Positions 47,102-56,268 of a DNA stretch of 64,000 nt are shown here, piece by piece. The stretch is from Hyphomicrobium zavarzinii ATCC 27496. Its GTDB lineage: Bacteria > Pseudomonadota > Alphaproteobacteria > Rhizobiales > Hyphomicrobiaceae. Position 1 is the stretch's first letter. The number at the start of each line of letters is the position of its first letter. A program made the translations under genes and the position numbers. The notes beneath the pieces are model-generated. The model made no database searches. It was given only the letters and a program-made list of their open reading frames with translations, and had not been told where the DNA came from. Where the stretch lies: assembly GCF_000383415.1 (NCBI RefSeq), contig NZ_KB911258.1, positions 454,267-518,266 on the forward strand. The letters run 5' to 3'.

Positions 47102-47428
47102 ATGACGACGTTCGATGAGCGTGAGAAGGCGTTCGAAAAGAAGTTTGCCCACGACCAGGACTTGCGCTTCAAGGCCGAGAGCAGGCGCAACAAGATGCTG
47201 GCCGAGTGGGCCGCAGAGAAGCTCGGCATCACCGGTCCCGCACTCGAGGAGTACGTGAAGGCGGTGCGCAAGGCTGATCTCGCCGAGAAGGGCGACGAGG
47301 ATGTGCTGCGCAAGGTGAAGCAGGACTTCGCCGACAAGGGTATCGCCATCGACGAGGCGGAGATCCGCAAGCAACTCGGCGAGTTCCTCGCCAAGGCCGT
47401 CAAGGACATCGAGTCTGCCAGCAAGTAG
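47102..47428 (+). CDS. DUF1476 protein, F1-ATPase inhibitor zeta-subunit family
   Basis: This 108-residue, all-helical, highly charged protein begins MTTFDEREKAFEKKFAHDQD, with RFKAESRRNKMLAEWAAEKL and DFADKGIAIDEAEIRKQLGE. In Paracoccus the member of this family (zeta subunit) blocks reverse rotation of F1FO-ATP synthase. GGAG lies 6 bases before the ATG at 47102. It is beside purC, as I recall for many alphaproteobacteria. Confidence 0.92.
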   Translation: MTTFDEREKAFEKKFAHDQDLRFKAESRRNKMLAEWAAEKLGITGPALEEYVKAVRKADLAEKGDEDVLRKVKQDFADKGIAIDEAEIRKQLGEFLAKAVKDIESASK

Positions 47429-47459
47429 CTCGCAAGCTCACTCCCGGATTGAAGAGGAA

Positions 47460-47495
47460 GGGCGGCGCTCCCGGTTGGGAAGCGCCGCCCTTTTT
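47460..47495 (+). terminator. Rho-independent terminator
   Basis: GGGCGGCGCT pairs with AGCGCCGCCC around an 11-base loop and runs into five Ts, 31 bases after the DUF1476 stop and just before the convergent hydrolase stop. Confidence 0.9.
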
Positions 47496-47513
47496 CGTGT
47501 GCCTCGCGCGTCC

Positions 47514-48095
47514 TCACTCCGAGAGGGAGGAGAGGAACGAGCCGAAGCGCAGCACGCCCTCCGGCCACGGCCCGTGTCCGGACTCGCCGTTGATGTGGCC
47601 GAGGTCGCCCGCTTCCACCAGCGTCGAGCCCCACGCATTCGCGAGCACGGTTGCCCGATCGATCCTGCAGTAGGGATCGTTCGACGACGCCACCATCACC
47701 GATGGGAACGGCAGCGGATCGAGCGGCAGCGGCGCAAACCCGCTCGCGGCTGCGTCGAGCCGGAAGCCGTCGCTCTCGGGCCAGTCAGACGCGGTATCCA
47801 CGTCGGCCGGTGCCACCAGGAACGCACCCGACAGGAACCCCTTCGGAATGCGCCCGGCAAGATGCGCGACGGCAGCCACGCCGAGGCTGTGCGCGACAAG
47901 CACGACAGGCCGCGTGCTCTGCACGGTGCTCTCGATGATCCGGCCCACCCAGGCCTCGCGGTCGGGCGTCACCCAGTTGTCCTGCTCCACGCGCCGCGCG
48001 GTCTTGAGCGTACGCTCCCATCGTGACTGCCAGTGGTCGGGTCCCGAGCTGGACCAGCCGGGAACGATCAGGATGTCGACTTCGGACGTGCGCAT
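47514..48095 (-). CDS. RBBP9/YdeN-type serine hydrolase
   Basis: This is a 193-residue alpha/beta hydrolase. The oxyanion and start motif is LIVPGWSSSGPDHWQSRWE. The nucleophile Ser sits in LVAHSLGVAAVAHLAG, the acid in SSNDPYC, and the catalytic His in LGHINGESGHGPWPEG. Family members are small esterases of unclear substrate. The start at 48095 (MRTSEVDILIVPGW) is preferred; the in-frame extension to 48167 lacks similarity. Confidence 0.88.
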   Translation of the reverse strand: MRTSEVDILIVPGWSSSGPDHWQSRWERTLKTARRVEQDNWVTPDREAWVGRIIESTVQSTRPVVLVAHSLGVAAVAHLAGRIPKGFLSGAFLVAPADVDTASDWPESDGFRLDAAASGFAPLPLDPLPFPSVMVASSNDPYCRIDRATVLANAWGSTLVEAGDLGHINGESGHGPWPEGVLRFGSFLSSLSE

Positions 48096-48212
48096 GGTTT
48101 TCGCTCCGAGAGAAAGCGCCGGTTTAAGGGGATTGTGATGAGGGTTTGCATGGAGCGCGCCCTCCATGCTGCGCCATCAGATGGGGACGCACGGCGGAAA
48201 TTACGAGTCCCG

Positions 48213-49268
48213 TTATGGAGCCGGCGCCGTCCGCTGTGTCGCAAGGCCCTCGACGATCATCAGCCCCACGGCCGCCAGAATAAGCGCCGTCGACGGGCTT
48301 GGGAACAGCCGCAGCGCTGCCATCTCCGGGACCACAACCCCGATCAGAAAGAGGCCGCCGAGCGCGAGTACGAGCGGAACGGCGGAGGCTGGCGCGAACG
48401 GCTCGCCCGGACGCGCGAGGCTGCGCCGCCTGAGTAGCACGACGAAGGCGAGAGAGGCGAGCATCAGGAGCGTGATGCCCAGGTCGCTGGACGGCAGGTC
48501 GGGCGGCACGGAAAAGAGAAGCCACGGGATCAGAAGCGCACCCATGAGCGCCCAGTGCGCCACCGTGAAGCCGAGCAGAGGCGCCCAGGCCGCCTCCTCC
48601 GTGTCGGCAAGCTGAGGACGGCAGAGTGTAAGCGCGGCCAGCACGGAGATCGTGAGCGCGATGTAGCCTGCAGAAAGCAGCACCGCGGGCGAGCCCGCCA
48701 CTCCGGTCATCTGCGCTTGCGCCATCAGCATCTTCATGAAACTCAGCGCGTGAGGAGCGGCCACCAGGATCCACATGCCGAACCCGATGCCATGGCGCGT
48801 GATGACGGAAGCTAGCCAGATCAAGAAGGCCGTGGCCGCGACGAGAGAGGCTACCACCCCGGCGCGGAACGCGAGACAGGGCTCTGCGACGAGCCCTGAC
48901 GTGATCTGCTCCAGCGCCACGGCGATCCCGTTCGCTTGAAAGGCGGCGATGAGGAGCGCGCACAGTATGAGCCAGCTCCAGAGGCGCGCGCCGTTAGCGG
49001 GGACACGCGACCATCCTCTGAGTTTTGGCCAGGCCATCATCGCAACTTCGGCCAGCATGACCGCGGACAGCAGAGGAATGACGCCGAGCGCCATCAGAGA
49101 GATCCGCTCGACCGGAGGCGCCGAACCACCGGCTTCGAGGAGCGAAGCGGGAACGTTGAGGCCCGGCAGCGGGATGCAGGCACCCAGACGATACGCGGCA
49201 AGCGCGGCGAGCGTGACCGCGATGCGGCGCGACAGGGAACCTTCTGCAAGCGTGATGGTGAGCGTCAT
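48213..49268 (-). CDS. Divergent SecY-like membrane protein
   Basis: This is a 351-residue protein with about nine to ten hydrophobic helices. The N-terminal part resembles SecY: RIAVTLAALAAYRLGACIPL followed by PGLNVPASLL, then ISLMALGVIPLLSAVMLAEV. The region VITRHGIGFGMWILVAAPHA resembles the SecY loop with GIGNG. It is shorter than housekeeping SecY (about 440 residues) and lacks obvious long cytoplasmic loops, and it stands outside any ribosomal protein operon. It is probably a paralogue with altered function. The start at 49268 has a weak ribosome binding site. Confidence 0.7.
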   Translation of the reverse strand: MTLTITLAEGSLSRRIAVTLAALAAYRLGACIPLPGLNVPASLLEAGGSAPPVERISLMALGVIPLLSAVMLAEVAMMAWPKLRGWSRVPANGARLWSWLILCALLIAAFQANGIAVALEQITSGLVAEPCLAFRAGVVASLVAATAFLIWLASVITRHGIGFGMWILVAAPHALSFMKMLMAQAQMTGVAGSPAVLLSAGYIALTISVLAALTLCRPQLADTEEAAWAPLLGFTVAHWALMGALLIPWLLFSVPPDLPSSDLGITLLMLASLAFVVLLRRRSLARPGEPFAPASAVPLVLALGGLFLIGVVVPEMAALRLFPSPSTALILAAVGLMIVEGLATQRTAPAP

Positions 49269-49410
49269 TGATCGTTGCTTTGGTGAGACCCGAATGGGGC
49301 TGGCGAACGCCGGAGCTGATGAGAGCGATCCAAGATTTAATCGCGCTCGGCATCGAAGCATGTTCCGCGCGGCACATGCATGTTGAGCGCCAGTAAGCCA
49401 CGACCCGGCG

Positions 49411-50385
49411 TTAAGGCTCGGACGCTTGCGCTGCGGCTGGCGCGGGTTGGGCCGCAGGCTGCGGCGCCGGGGCGGGTTTCCTGCGGCTGTCCCCCCACGT
49501 GAACAGCCCCACGCCCAGGAGCACGAGGCTCGAGCCGATGGCGTCCGCGAGTGTGAACGGCTCGCCGAGGATCTGGATGGCGAGCCCGATGGTCACGATC
49601 GGCGACACGGTTGCGATCATGGAGACGACCTGGGGCGAGACGCGCGCGAGCCCGGCGTTGACGAGGAACGAAGGCAGCACCGTCGCCACCATGGCGCAGC
49701 CGAACGAAAGCCACAGGAAGCGTGGCGACGCCGCAAAGCTCCCGCTGCCGAAGACCACGTGGTGAAGCACGCAGAAGACGCCCGCTGCCGTGAGCGCGAT
49801 GCTCGTGAACAGCGCGCTGCCAAGCGGCGCGATACAGCGCTTGGCGAGGATCTGATGCCAGGCGAACGAGATGGCCGCGCCGAGCACGAGCGCGGTGCCG
49901 ATCGCCGTGTTGCGGCCGCCTGCGGGCAGATCTACCGCGAACACGATGGCTAGCCCGATGTAGGTGACGACAGCGGCGGCAATACCGAAGCGTGTGAGGG
50001 GCTGGCCATAGAACGCCGCTCCGATGAGCATCACGAACAGAGGGTAGGTGAACAGCACCAGCCGCTCGAGCGCGGCGGTGATGTACTGGAGCCCGGCGAA
50101 ATCGAAGGCAGAGGCCATGTAGTAGCCGAGGAAGCCGACCAGCACGGCCCAGGCGACGCTGGCGCGGTCGGGCGGCGGATCACCTTTCGCGCGGCGCTTC
50201 GCATAGGCCCACAAGCCGATCGCCACGAACACCGGGGTAGCGAAGATCATGCGATAGGCGAGCATCAGCGACGCGTCGACCTGCTCCTGGAAGGCGAGCT
50301 TGATGAAGATCGCCTTGGTCGAGAAGAACGCGGCGCCGAGTGCGGCGCACGTGTAGCCGAAGGCGCGACTGACGGACGATCCCAT
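49411..50385 (-). CDS. EamA/DMT-family transporter
   Basis: This is a 324-residue drug/metabolite exporter-type protein with ten predicted helices in two EamA halves (AALGAAFFSTKAIFIKLAFQ and LVLGAAISFAWHQILAKRCI open them). AGLQYITAALERLVLFTYPL and SMIATVSPIVTIGLAIQILG are typical. A Pro/Ala-rich cytoplasmic tail closes the protein. The substrate is unknown. It is downstream of purB on the same strand, 118 bases apart. Confidence 0.88.
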   Translation of the reverse strand: MGSSVSRAFGYTCAALGAAFFSTKAIFIKLAFQEQVDASLMLAYRMIFATPVFVAIGLWAYAKRRAKGDPPPDRASVAWAVLVGFLGYYMASAFDFAGLQYITAALERLVLFTYPLFVMLIGAAFYGQPLTRFGIAAAVVTYIGLAIVFAVDLPAGGRNTAIGTALVLGAAISFAWHQILAKRCIAPLGSALFTSIALTAAGVFCVLHHVVFGSGSFAASPRFLWLSFGCAMVATVLPSFLVNAGLARVSPQVVSMIATVSPIVTIGLAIQILGEPFTLADAIGSSLVLLGVGLFTWGDSRRKPAPAPQPAAQPAPAAAQASEP

Positions 50386-50503
50386 GGGAGGTGCAGCCGG
50401 CTAGAGCATTTTCCGACGAGGCTAAACCCGCTCGCCGTAAGAGAATGCGACCAATCAAAAACCTGGAGCGCTCGGGTCCGGCACCGCCGGATCGCAGAAC
50501 GAT

Positions 50504-51811
50504 CTAGGGCTCTCCGAACACCCGTTTGAAGATGGTATCGACCTGCTTCAGGTGATAGCCGAGGTCGAACATCGCATCGAGGTCCTTGGCGGCGAGCTTC
50601 GCCGTCACGTCCTTGTCCGCCTTGAGCTCGGTCAGGAAGTCGAGGCCCTTCTCCCACGTCTTCATGGCGTTGCGCTGCACCAGCGCATAGGCTTCCTCGC
50701 GCGAGGCGCCCGCCTGCGTGAGAGCGAGCAGCACGCGCTGGGAATTGTGAAGACCGCCGAGCTTGTCGAGGTTTTTCTGCATGTTCTCGGGATAGACGAC
50801 GAGCTTTTCGATGACGCCCGCGAGGCGAGCGAGCGCGAAATCGAGCGTCACCGTCGCGTCCGGACCGATCATGCGCTCGACCGAGGAATGCGAGATGTCG
50901 CGCTCGTGCCAGAGCGCCACGTTTTCCATGGCGGGGAGAGCGTAGGCGCGCACCATGCGCGCGAGCCCCGTCAGGTTCTCCGAGAGAACGGGGTTGCGCT
51001 TGTGCGGCATGGCCGACGAGCCCTTCTGGCCCGCCGAGAAGAACTCCTCGGCTTCCAGAACCTCGGTGCGCTGGAGGTGACGGATCTCCGTCGCCAGCCG
51101 CTCGATCGACGACGCGACGACGCCGAGCGTCGCGAAATACATGGCGTGCCGGTCGCGCGGGATCACCTGCGTCGAGACCGGCTCGGGAACGAGCCCCAGC
51201 TTCTCCGCTACATAGGTTTCCACGAACGGATCGATGTTGGCGAAGGTGCCGACGGCGCCCGAGATCGCGCAGGTGGCGACCTCACGGCGCGCGGCAACCA
51301 GCCGCTCGCGACAGCGCGCGAACTCAGCATAGGCGAACGCCAGCTTGACGCCGAACGTCGTCGGCTCCGCGTGGATGCCATGGCTGCGGCCGATGGTGAC
51401 GGTCGACTTGTGCTCGTAAGCGCGCACCTTGAGGGCGGCGAGCAGACGGTCGACATCCGCGATCAGGATGTCCGCCGCGCGCACGAGCTGCACGTTGAGG
51501 CAGGTGTCGAGCACGTCCGACGACGTCATGCCCTGGTGCACGAAGCGCGCTTCCGGCCCCACGTGCTCCGCGAGATGGGTGAGAAACGCGATGACGTCAT
51601 GCTTGGTCACCGCCTCGATCTCGTCGATGCGCGCGGTATCGAAGGTCGCCTTCGACCCCTTGTCCCAAATGACCTGTGCGGCCTCCTTGGGAATGACGCC
51701 GATCTCCGCCATCGCTTGGGCCGCGTGCGCCTCGATCTCGAACCAGATCCGGAAGCGTGTCTCGGGCGTCCAGATGGACGCCATCTCGGGGCGTGAGTAG
51801 CGGGGAATCAT
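50504..51811 (-). CDS. purB: Adenylosuccinate lyase PurB
   Basis: This 435-residue fumarase-superfamily enzyme cleaves SAICAR to AICAR and adenylosuccinate to AMP. The signature loop [20 protein letters not shown] carries the mobile catalytic Ser, and [13 protein letters not shown] and [14 protein letters not shown] are the other conserved regions. The start [17 protein letters not shown] matches the family. Confidence 0.97.
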   Translation of the reverse strand: MIPRYSRPEMASIWTPETRFRIWFEIEAHAAQAMAEIGVIPKEAAQVIWDKGSKATFDTARIDEIEAVTKHDVIAFLTHLAEHVGPEARFVHQGMTSSDVLDTCLNVQLVRAADILIADVDRLLAALKVRAYEHKSTVTIGRSHGIHAEPTTFGVKLAFAYAEFARCRERLVAARREVATCAISGAVGTFANIDPFVETYVAEKLGLVPEPVSTQVIPRDRHAMYFATLGVVASSIERLATEIRHLQRTEVLEAEEFFSAGQKGSSAMPHKRNPVLSENLTGLARMVRAYALPAMENVALWHERDISHSSVERMIGPDATVTLDFALARLAGVIEKLVVYPENMQKNLDKLGGLHNSQRVLLALTQAGASREEAYALVQRNAMKTWEKGLDFLTELKADKDVTAKLAAKDLDAMFDLGYHLKQVDTIFKRVFGEP

Positions 51812-52428
51812 CGAAATCTCTTTGGTCGGGCGCCAGGCGGCGGAAGGGCAGGCTTCGAGCCTGAGATGGCTACACGCCGTACCAGAGGGCGCTCAAAGCT
51901 TCAATTACGCCGCGGCGCGCACTGGGGGCTGCAGGGCCGCGCATGTGGATACTCGATTGCGACATTATGTCGTGGCCGCCACAACCCGGCGAGCCGGAAT
52001 AGCCTTGATTATCCGCCATTCTCGCAGCCAGCCCGTTCACGGTTGAAATATGTGCAATGCGACAATTTCTTTTCATTTACGCATCGGAAAGAATGGAAAA
52101 ATAAATTCCATCAATAAATTGCTCCGTGGTGCGCTGCCTAAGTAACATTTTTGCAACGCAACAATTCGTGAGCGCCGCAAGCCCAGATCGAGCCATAATT
52201 CGATGGTTGATCAGGCTCCGACGCCGAGGACGCAAGTAGACGTGATGATGAAACTGTTGCCGAATTGTCAGAGCAAAGTCTTCCAACTCTCGATAGTCTT
52301 GTAGCGCTGTCATCGAGTTGGACGAAATGCAGGGATTTGAGAGAGGTCAAAGACGCCGTTCGCCGTGCGCCTACAATTAAAAAACCCACGAAATCCCGAC
52401 GATGACGCGACGAAGCCAGGGGTAAGTG
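51812..52428. other. AT-rich intergenic region upstream of purB
   Basis: About 600 bases of clearly lower GC (52040-52400 especially) contain the purB promoter and possible upstream signals. Several overlapping frames exist but none has both a ribosome binding site and recognisable protein features. Confidence 0.45.
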
Positions 52429-52626
52429 ATGACTGAACAAATGCAGGCGGAGATTGCGGAACTCAATCTTCGACTCGATGAAATCGACGATCCGCGCCGA
52501 TCTTATGCTCTCGTTCTTGAGCGAATTCGCTCTTGCCGTGCACACGGACAGCAGGTTCCCGAAGCGCTTGCGCTGATGGAACGCCGCCTCGCAGCGGAAT
52601 GCAGGCTGGAATCGCAGGGGCGCTGA
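52429..52626 (+). CDS. Small helical hypothetical protein
   Basis: This is a 65-residue acidic/basic helical protein, MTEQMQAEIAELNLRLDEID...ERIRSCRAHGQQVPEALALM, likely a short coiled coil. AGGGG lies upstream at usable spacing. No family is recognised. It is convergent with the liv substrate-binding gene. Confidence 0.52.
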   Translation: MTEQMQAEIAELNLRLDEIDDPRRSYALVLERIRSCRAHGQQVPEALALMERRLAAECRLESQGR

Positions 52627-52650
52627 TCGCCTCTCGATCACGCGGAAAGC

Positions 52651-52676
52651 CAGCCGCCCGTCAGTATCGGCGGCTG
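52651..52676. terminator. Hairpin between convergent genes
   Basis: CAGCCGCC pairs with GGCGGCTG around a 10-base loop, 9 bases beyond the liv substrate-binding stop. No T tract is present; possible bidirectional terminator. Confidence 0.45.
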
Positions 52677-52684
52677 CCAATACT

Positions 52685-53902
52685 TCAGTTTTCTCCGATC
52701 CACTGACCGGATCGTGCTGATGCGGCTGCAAAGGCGGCCGCATCCAGGTCTCCGTTCGCATCGAAGACGATTTCGCCGAGCGACGGCGTATCGATCCGTG
52801 CGCCCCTGAGCGCCGGGGCCAGCGTCGCCCCCTCCGTCGAGCCGGTCTTGCCGGCAATTACGGTCCACGCTTCGAAAGCACCCCGGGCTCGTGCCCCCGC
52901 CGCCGTGTCGGTATCCCCACCGTTTGTACGTGCGCCGCGCGACGCCGAGTTGGTCCCCGCACGCGGGGCAGGCTCTCTCGGCAACAGAACCTCGACTCGG
53001 CCCGGCGCCCGTTCTGCAATCCGCGCAAAACCCTCCGTGGCCAGCGCATCGGAGCCGATCAGGGGAATCGCGAGACCCAGCCGTCCGATTGCGGCGACGA
53101 CAATGGCCGCCTCGTCGGGGTAGCCCGCGAACAGCACCGACTCGGCGCCGCTGTCGCGAAGCTGCCGGACCGTCTCCTCGTAATCCCGCTTGCTCGCGAC
53201 GATCGGAAGATTGGCGACCGGCTCCACGCCGGACGCCTTGAGCGCGGCCATGGCCCCGTCCGCGATCCCACGCGCATATCCCGTCCGGTCGTGGATGATC
53301 CCGACGCGCCGCGCCGGTGCATGTGCCAGAAGCCACGCTGCGGCAGCCTGGCCCTGCCGGTCGTCGCGCCCCGCGAGACGCAGCACCGGCACCGGGCCGT
53401 GCGTGCGCGTCACATCGGGGTGGCGCGCGCCGACCGTGATCAGGAGAACGCCCGCCTGTCCGTAAAGCGCCGCCACCGCCGTTGCCGCGCCCGAGCACGG
53501 ATGGCCGATCACAAGCGCAGGCTTTTGCGCAATGAGAACGCTCGCGGCGCCCGCGGCGCTCGCGCCCGCGCAGCCGTCATCCTCGACCAGCAGCGCCACG
53601 CGCTCGCCGAGCACGCCGCCCGCCGCGTTGGCCTCTGCCACCGCCGCTTCGAGCGCGGCTTTCATGGCAAGCCCCGTCCCGGCCATGCGGCCGCTGAGCG
53701 GCACCGCGAGTCCGATGCGGATCTCGGCCGAGGCCGCGACCGGAAACACGGCGGCAAGCCACACGGCCGCGCCGAGCAAAAGCCCTGCGCGCCCTAGGCT
53801 GGCGCCCGCGCGGTCAGTTCTGGACGTAGGTGATCGTTCCGTCAGGCTGAGCTTTCCAGGTGTACATGACGTAGTCGATACGGGTGACGTCGCCCTTCGC
53901 AT
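52685..53902 (-). CDS. Branched-chain amino acid-type ABC transporter substrate-binding protein (second copy)
   Basis: This periplasmic binding protein of the LivJ/LivK (type I) family has IRIGLAVPLSGRMAGTGLAM, GHPCSGAATAVAALYGQAGV and RDDRQGQAAAAWLLAHAPAR. It follows livK and is more diverged, with an Arg/Thr/Gly-rich inserted linker near residue 315. The start is unclear: ATG at 53902 gives 405 residues but overlaps livK by 89 bases. A TTG at 53779 would start inside the signal-like segment AGLLLGAAVWLAAVFPVAAS. Likely export and amide or amino-acid binding are inferred from family. Confidence 0.78.
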   Translation of the reverse strand: MRRATSPVSTTSCTPGKLSLTERSPTSRTDRAGASLGRAGLLLGAAVWLAAVFPVAASAEIRIGLAVPLSGRMAGTGLAMKAALEAAVAEANAAGGVLGERVALLVEDDGCAGASAAGAASVLIAQKPALVIGHPCSGAATAVAALYGQAGVLLITVGARHPDVTRTHGPVPVLRLAGRDDRQGQAAAAWLLAHAPARRVGIIHDRTGYARGIADGAMAALKASGVEPVANLPIVASKRDYEETVRQLRDSGAESVLFAGYPDEAAIVVAAIGRLGLAIPLIGSDALATEGFARIAERAPGRVEVLLPREPAPRAGTNSASRGARTNGGDTDTAAGARARGAFEAWTVIAGKTGSTEGATLAPALRGARIDTPSLGEIVFDANGDLDAAAFAAASARSGQWIGEN

Positions 53903-54929
53903 CGAAGGAGAGGTCGCCGATCACGGTTTTATACGTCTTGCCGGTGTGCAGTTCTGCGGCGACCTTCACGGGATCCACCGAGTTGATGGCCTTCGCGGCT
54001 TCCGCGATCACCTGAACGGCTGCGTAGCTGTAGAGCGTGTAGGCCTCCGGCTTGAACTTGCGCGCCGCGAACTTCTCGATAACGGCCTGCGCTTCCGGGC
54101 GCTTCTGCGGATCCGGGCCGAACGTCATCAGCGTGCCTTCGGTGCCCGGGCCGCCGAGCGCCGCGAACTCGTCGGTCGCGATGCCGTCGCCGCCCATCAT
54201 GACCGCGTTGACGCCCGCGCTGCGCATCTGGCGCAGGATGCTGCCGCCTTCCGTGTGCACGCCGCCCCAGTAGACGACGTCGGCGCCCGACGCCTTGATC
54301 TTCGAAACCAGCGCGCTGAAGTCGCGCTCGCCAGCGTTGATGCCTTCGTAGAGGACCTCGGTCACGCCAAGCGCATTCATCACCTTCTTCGTCTCGTCCG
54401 CGAGCCCCTTGCCGTAGGTGGTCTTGTCGTGGGTGATCGCGATCTTCTTGTCCTTGAAGTGCTGGGCGATGTACTCGCCCGCCACCTTGCCCTGCTGGTC
54501 GTCGCGCCCGCAGGTGCGGAACACGGTGGCGAGGCCGCGCTCCGTGATCTTGGGGTTCGTCGAGCCGGGCGTGATCATCAGGAGGCCATTCTCGGCGTAG
54601 ACGTCGGAGGCGGGCTCCGAGACGCCCGAATTGAAGTGACCGACGACGAAGCTCACCCCTTCGCCGACAAAGGTGTTGGCGACAGAGCGGCCTTGCTTGG
54701 GGTCCGCGGCGTCGTCGCCGAACACCAGCTCCACCTGCTGTCCGTTGAGGCCGCCGGCCGCATTGATGTCCTGGACGGCCTGCTCGGCCCCGTTGCGAAG
54801 CTGCGCGCCGAACACGGCGTCCTTGCCGGTGAACGGCCCCGCGACGCCGATCTTGAGCTTCTGCTCTGCCCCGCAGGAAGCGAGTGCCAGGGTGGCGAGA
54901 AGGGCTCCCGCGAGCTTCACGAGGCGCAT
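53814..54929 (-). CDS. livK: Branched-chain amino acid ABC transporter substrate-binding lipoprotein
   Basis: This is a 371-residue type I periplasmic binding protein with a lipoprotein signal (MRLVKLAGALLATLALASCG, lipid-modified Cys19). Conserved features: KIGVAGPFTGKDAVFGAQLR, NAAGGLNGQQVELVFGDD and VFRTCGRDDQQGKVAGEYIA. The start at 54929 has GGAGG 9 bases upstream; the ATG at 54938 sits directly on the GGAGG. The liv permease and ATPase genes lie upstream on the same strand. Ligand assigned by family and context only. Confidence 0.88.
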   Translation of the reverse strand: MRLVKLAGALLATLALASCGAEQKLKIGVAGPFTGKDAVFGAQLRNGAEQAVQDINAAGGLNGQQVELVFGDDAADPKQGRSVANTFVGEGVSFVVGHFNSGVSEPASDVYAENGLLMITPGSTNPKITERGLATVFRTCGRDDQQGKVAGEYIAQHFKDKKIAITHDKTTYGKGLADETKKVMNALGVTEVLYEGINAGERDFSALVSKIKASGADVVYWGGVHTEGGSILRQMRSAGVNAVMMGGDGIATDEFAALGGPGTEGTLMTFGPDPQKRPEAQAVIEKFAARKFKPEAYTLYSYAAVQVIAEAAKAINSVDPVKVAAELHTGKTYKTVIGDLSFDAKGDVTRIDYVMYTWKAQPDGTITYVQN

Positions 54930-55177
54930 ATGCGACATCCTCCAAAAGGTGCGCCGGCGACCGGAGCACGAATGAGCAACCTGACCATGATCGTTCCGGA
55001 CTTTTCGCCCCGAAGCGTAATCATCGGTCTCTCCGAAGACCTGAGGGTGATCCCGTTCAAAGAGACGCAGCGCGCGGGCCGAAGCCGCGAAACGCGCGCG
55101 ACGACGCCGCCCCCCGGGACCGTCCGCCCACGTTTTTCACTCGAAATGGCGGCGAAGTCACGTCCGATCGGCATACC

Positions 55178-55546
55178 TCAGGTACGATCCCGCCAGGTGA
55201 ACGGGCCCGAGCGTTCGAACATCCATCGGTACTGCTCGGTCATGTGCCGCGTCCGCCGCATCCGGTGGGCGATGAGCGCGACCACGAGCAGGATCGAATA
55301 GTCGACGAGATAGCTTGGCAGCGAGAGCAGGGTGCCCCCGAAAAGCGCGTAGTGCAGGAAGCGCACGGCCGCTGCGAGGAGCGCGGTGTAGGCGGCCACC
55401 GGCCACATCGCGCCCCACACCTGCGCAACGGCCTGTCCGGTTCTCCACGCGGCCCCGCCGCCGACCAGCAGTGTCAGAAGGACGAACGCGAGCACGCCGT
55501 TGCTCGGAGGCAGCGCGTAGCCGATGTCGGTGAGCACGGTCTCCAT
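55178..55546 (-). CDS. DUF6867 membrane protein in liv operon
   Basis: This is a 122-residue protein with about three membrane helices (GVLAFVLLTLLVGGGAAW, AMWPVAAYTALLAAAVRFLH and SYLVDYSILLVVALIAHRM) and a conserved C-terminus TEQYRWMFERSGPFTWRDR. I recall this as DUF6867, seen beside liv genes in Rhizobiales. It starts within the livF stop (TGATG), so it is translationally coupled with the transporter. Its role is unknown; an accessory membrane subunit is plausible. Confidence 0.78.
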   Translation of the reverse strand: METVLTDIGYALPPSNGVLAFVLLTLLVGGGAAWRTGQAVAQVWGAMWPVAAYTALLAAAVRFLHYALFGGTLLSLPSYLVDYSILLVVALIAHRMRRTRHMTEQYRWMFERSGPFTWRDRT

Positions 55547-56268
55547 CAATGCCTCCCGCCTTCGAGGTAGGCTTGGCGGATCTCGGGGCGCGCAAGCAGG
55601 TCGCGGCTCGGTCCACTCATGGTGATCACGCCGTTGACCATCACGTAGGCCCGATGCGCGAGCTTGAGGGCGTGGAAGGCATTCTGCTCCACGAGGAAGA
55701 TCGTCATGCCCTGCGCGTTGAGCTCCGCGAGCGTCGCGAAGATCTGCTTCACGATGAGCGGCGCGAGACCGAGCGACGGTTCGTCAAGCATCAGGAGTTT
55801 CGGCCGGCTCATCAGCGCGCGCGCGATGGCGAGCATCTGCTGCTCGCCGCCCGACAGCGTGCCTCCGCGCTGCGAGAGCCGCTCTTTGAGGCGTGGAAAC
55901 AGGCGCGTGACGCGGTCGAGATCCTCGTCGAAATTGACGCTGCCATCCACGGCAGCCCCCATCTGCAGGTTCTCGAGCACCGTCATGCGCTGGAAGATGC
56001 GCCGCCCCTCCGGTGATTGAGCGATGCGAAGACGCGCGATGGCGTGCGTCGAAAGATCGGTGATCGGCTTGTCCTCGAACAGGATGCGCCCCTCGCGCGC
56101 CCGCGGGTTGCCGAACACGGTCATCATCAGCGTGGATTTGCCTGCGCCGTTGGCGCCGATCAAGGTCACGATTTCGCCGCGGTTGACCTCGAGCGACACG
56201 CCCTTGAGCGCCTGGATGTTCCCGTAGAAGGCGGACACGCCTTCGATAGAAAGGAGAGGCGTGCTCAT
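55546..56268 (-). CDS. livF: Branched-chain amino acid ABC transporter ATPase LivF
   Basis: This 240-residue ABC ATPase has Walker A GANGAGKST, signature LSGGEQQMLAIARAL, Walker B LLMLDEPSLGLAP and the His switch in LVEQNAFHAL. LivF pairs with LivG to energise uptake through LivHM. The start at 56268 overlaps the livG stop by four bases. Confidence 0.95.
   Translation of the reverse strand: MSTPLLSIEGVSAFYGNIQALKGVSLEVNRGEIVTLIGANGAGKSTLMMTVFGNPRAREGRILFEDKPITDLSTHAIARLRIAQSPEGRRIFQRMTVLENLQMGAAVDGSVNFDEDLDRVTRLFPRLKERLSQRGGTLSGGEQQMLAIARALMSRPKLLMLDEPSLGLAPLIVKQIFATLAELNAQGMTIFLVEQNAFHALKLAHRAYVMVNGVITMSGPSRDLLARPEIRQAYLEGGRH

Noticed and set aside
52077-52313. 78-codon minus-strand frame in the AT-rich gap after purB
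   Set aside because: No ribosome binding site and no recognisable pattern; region composition alone can explain the frame.
53532-55301. Plus-strand frame of 589 codons opposite the liv binding-protein genes
   Set aside because: Antisense shadow; both minus-strand genes have clear signal peptides and binding-protein motifs.
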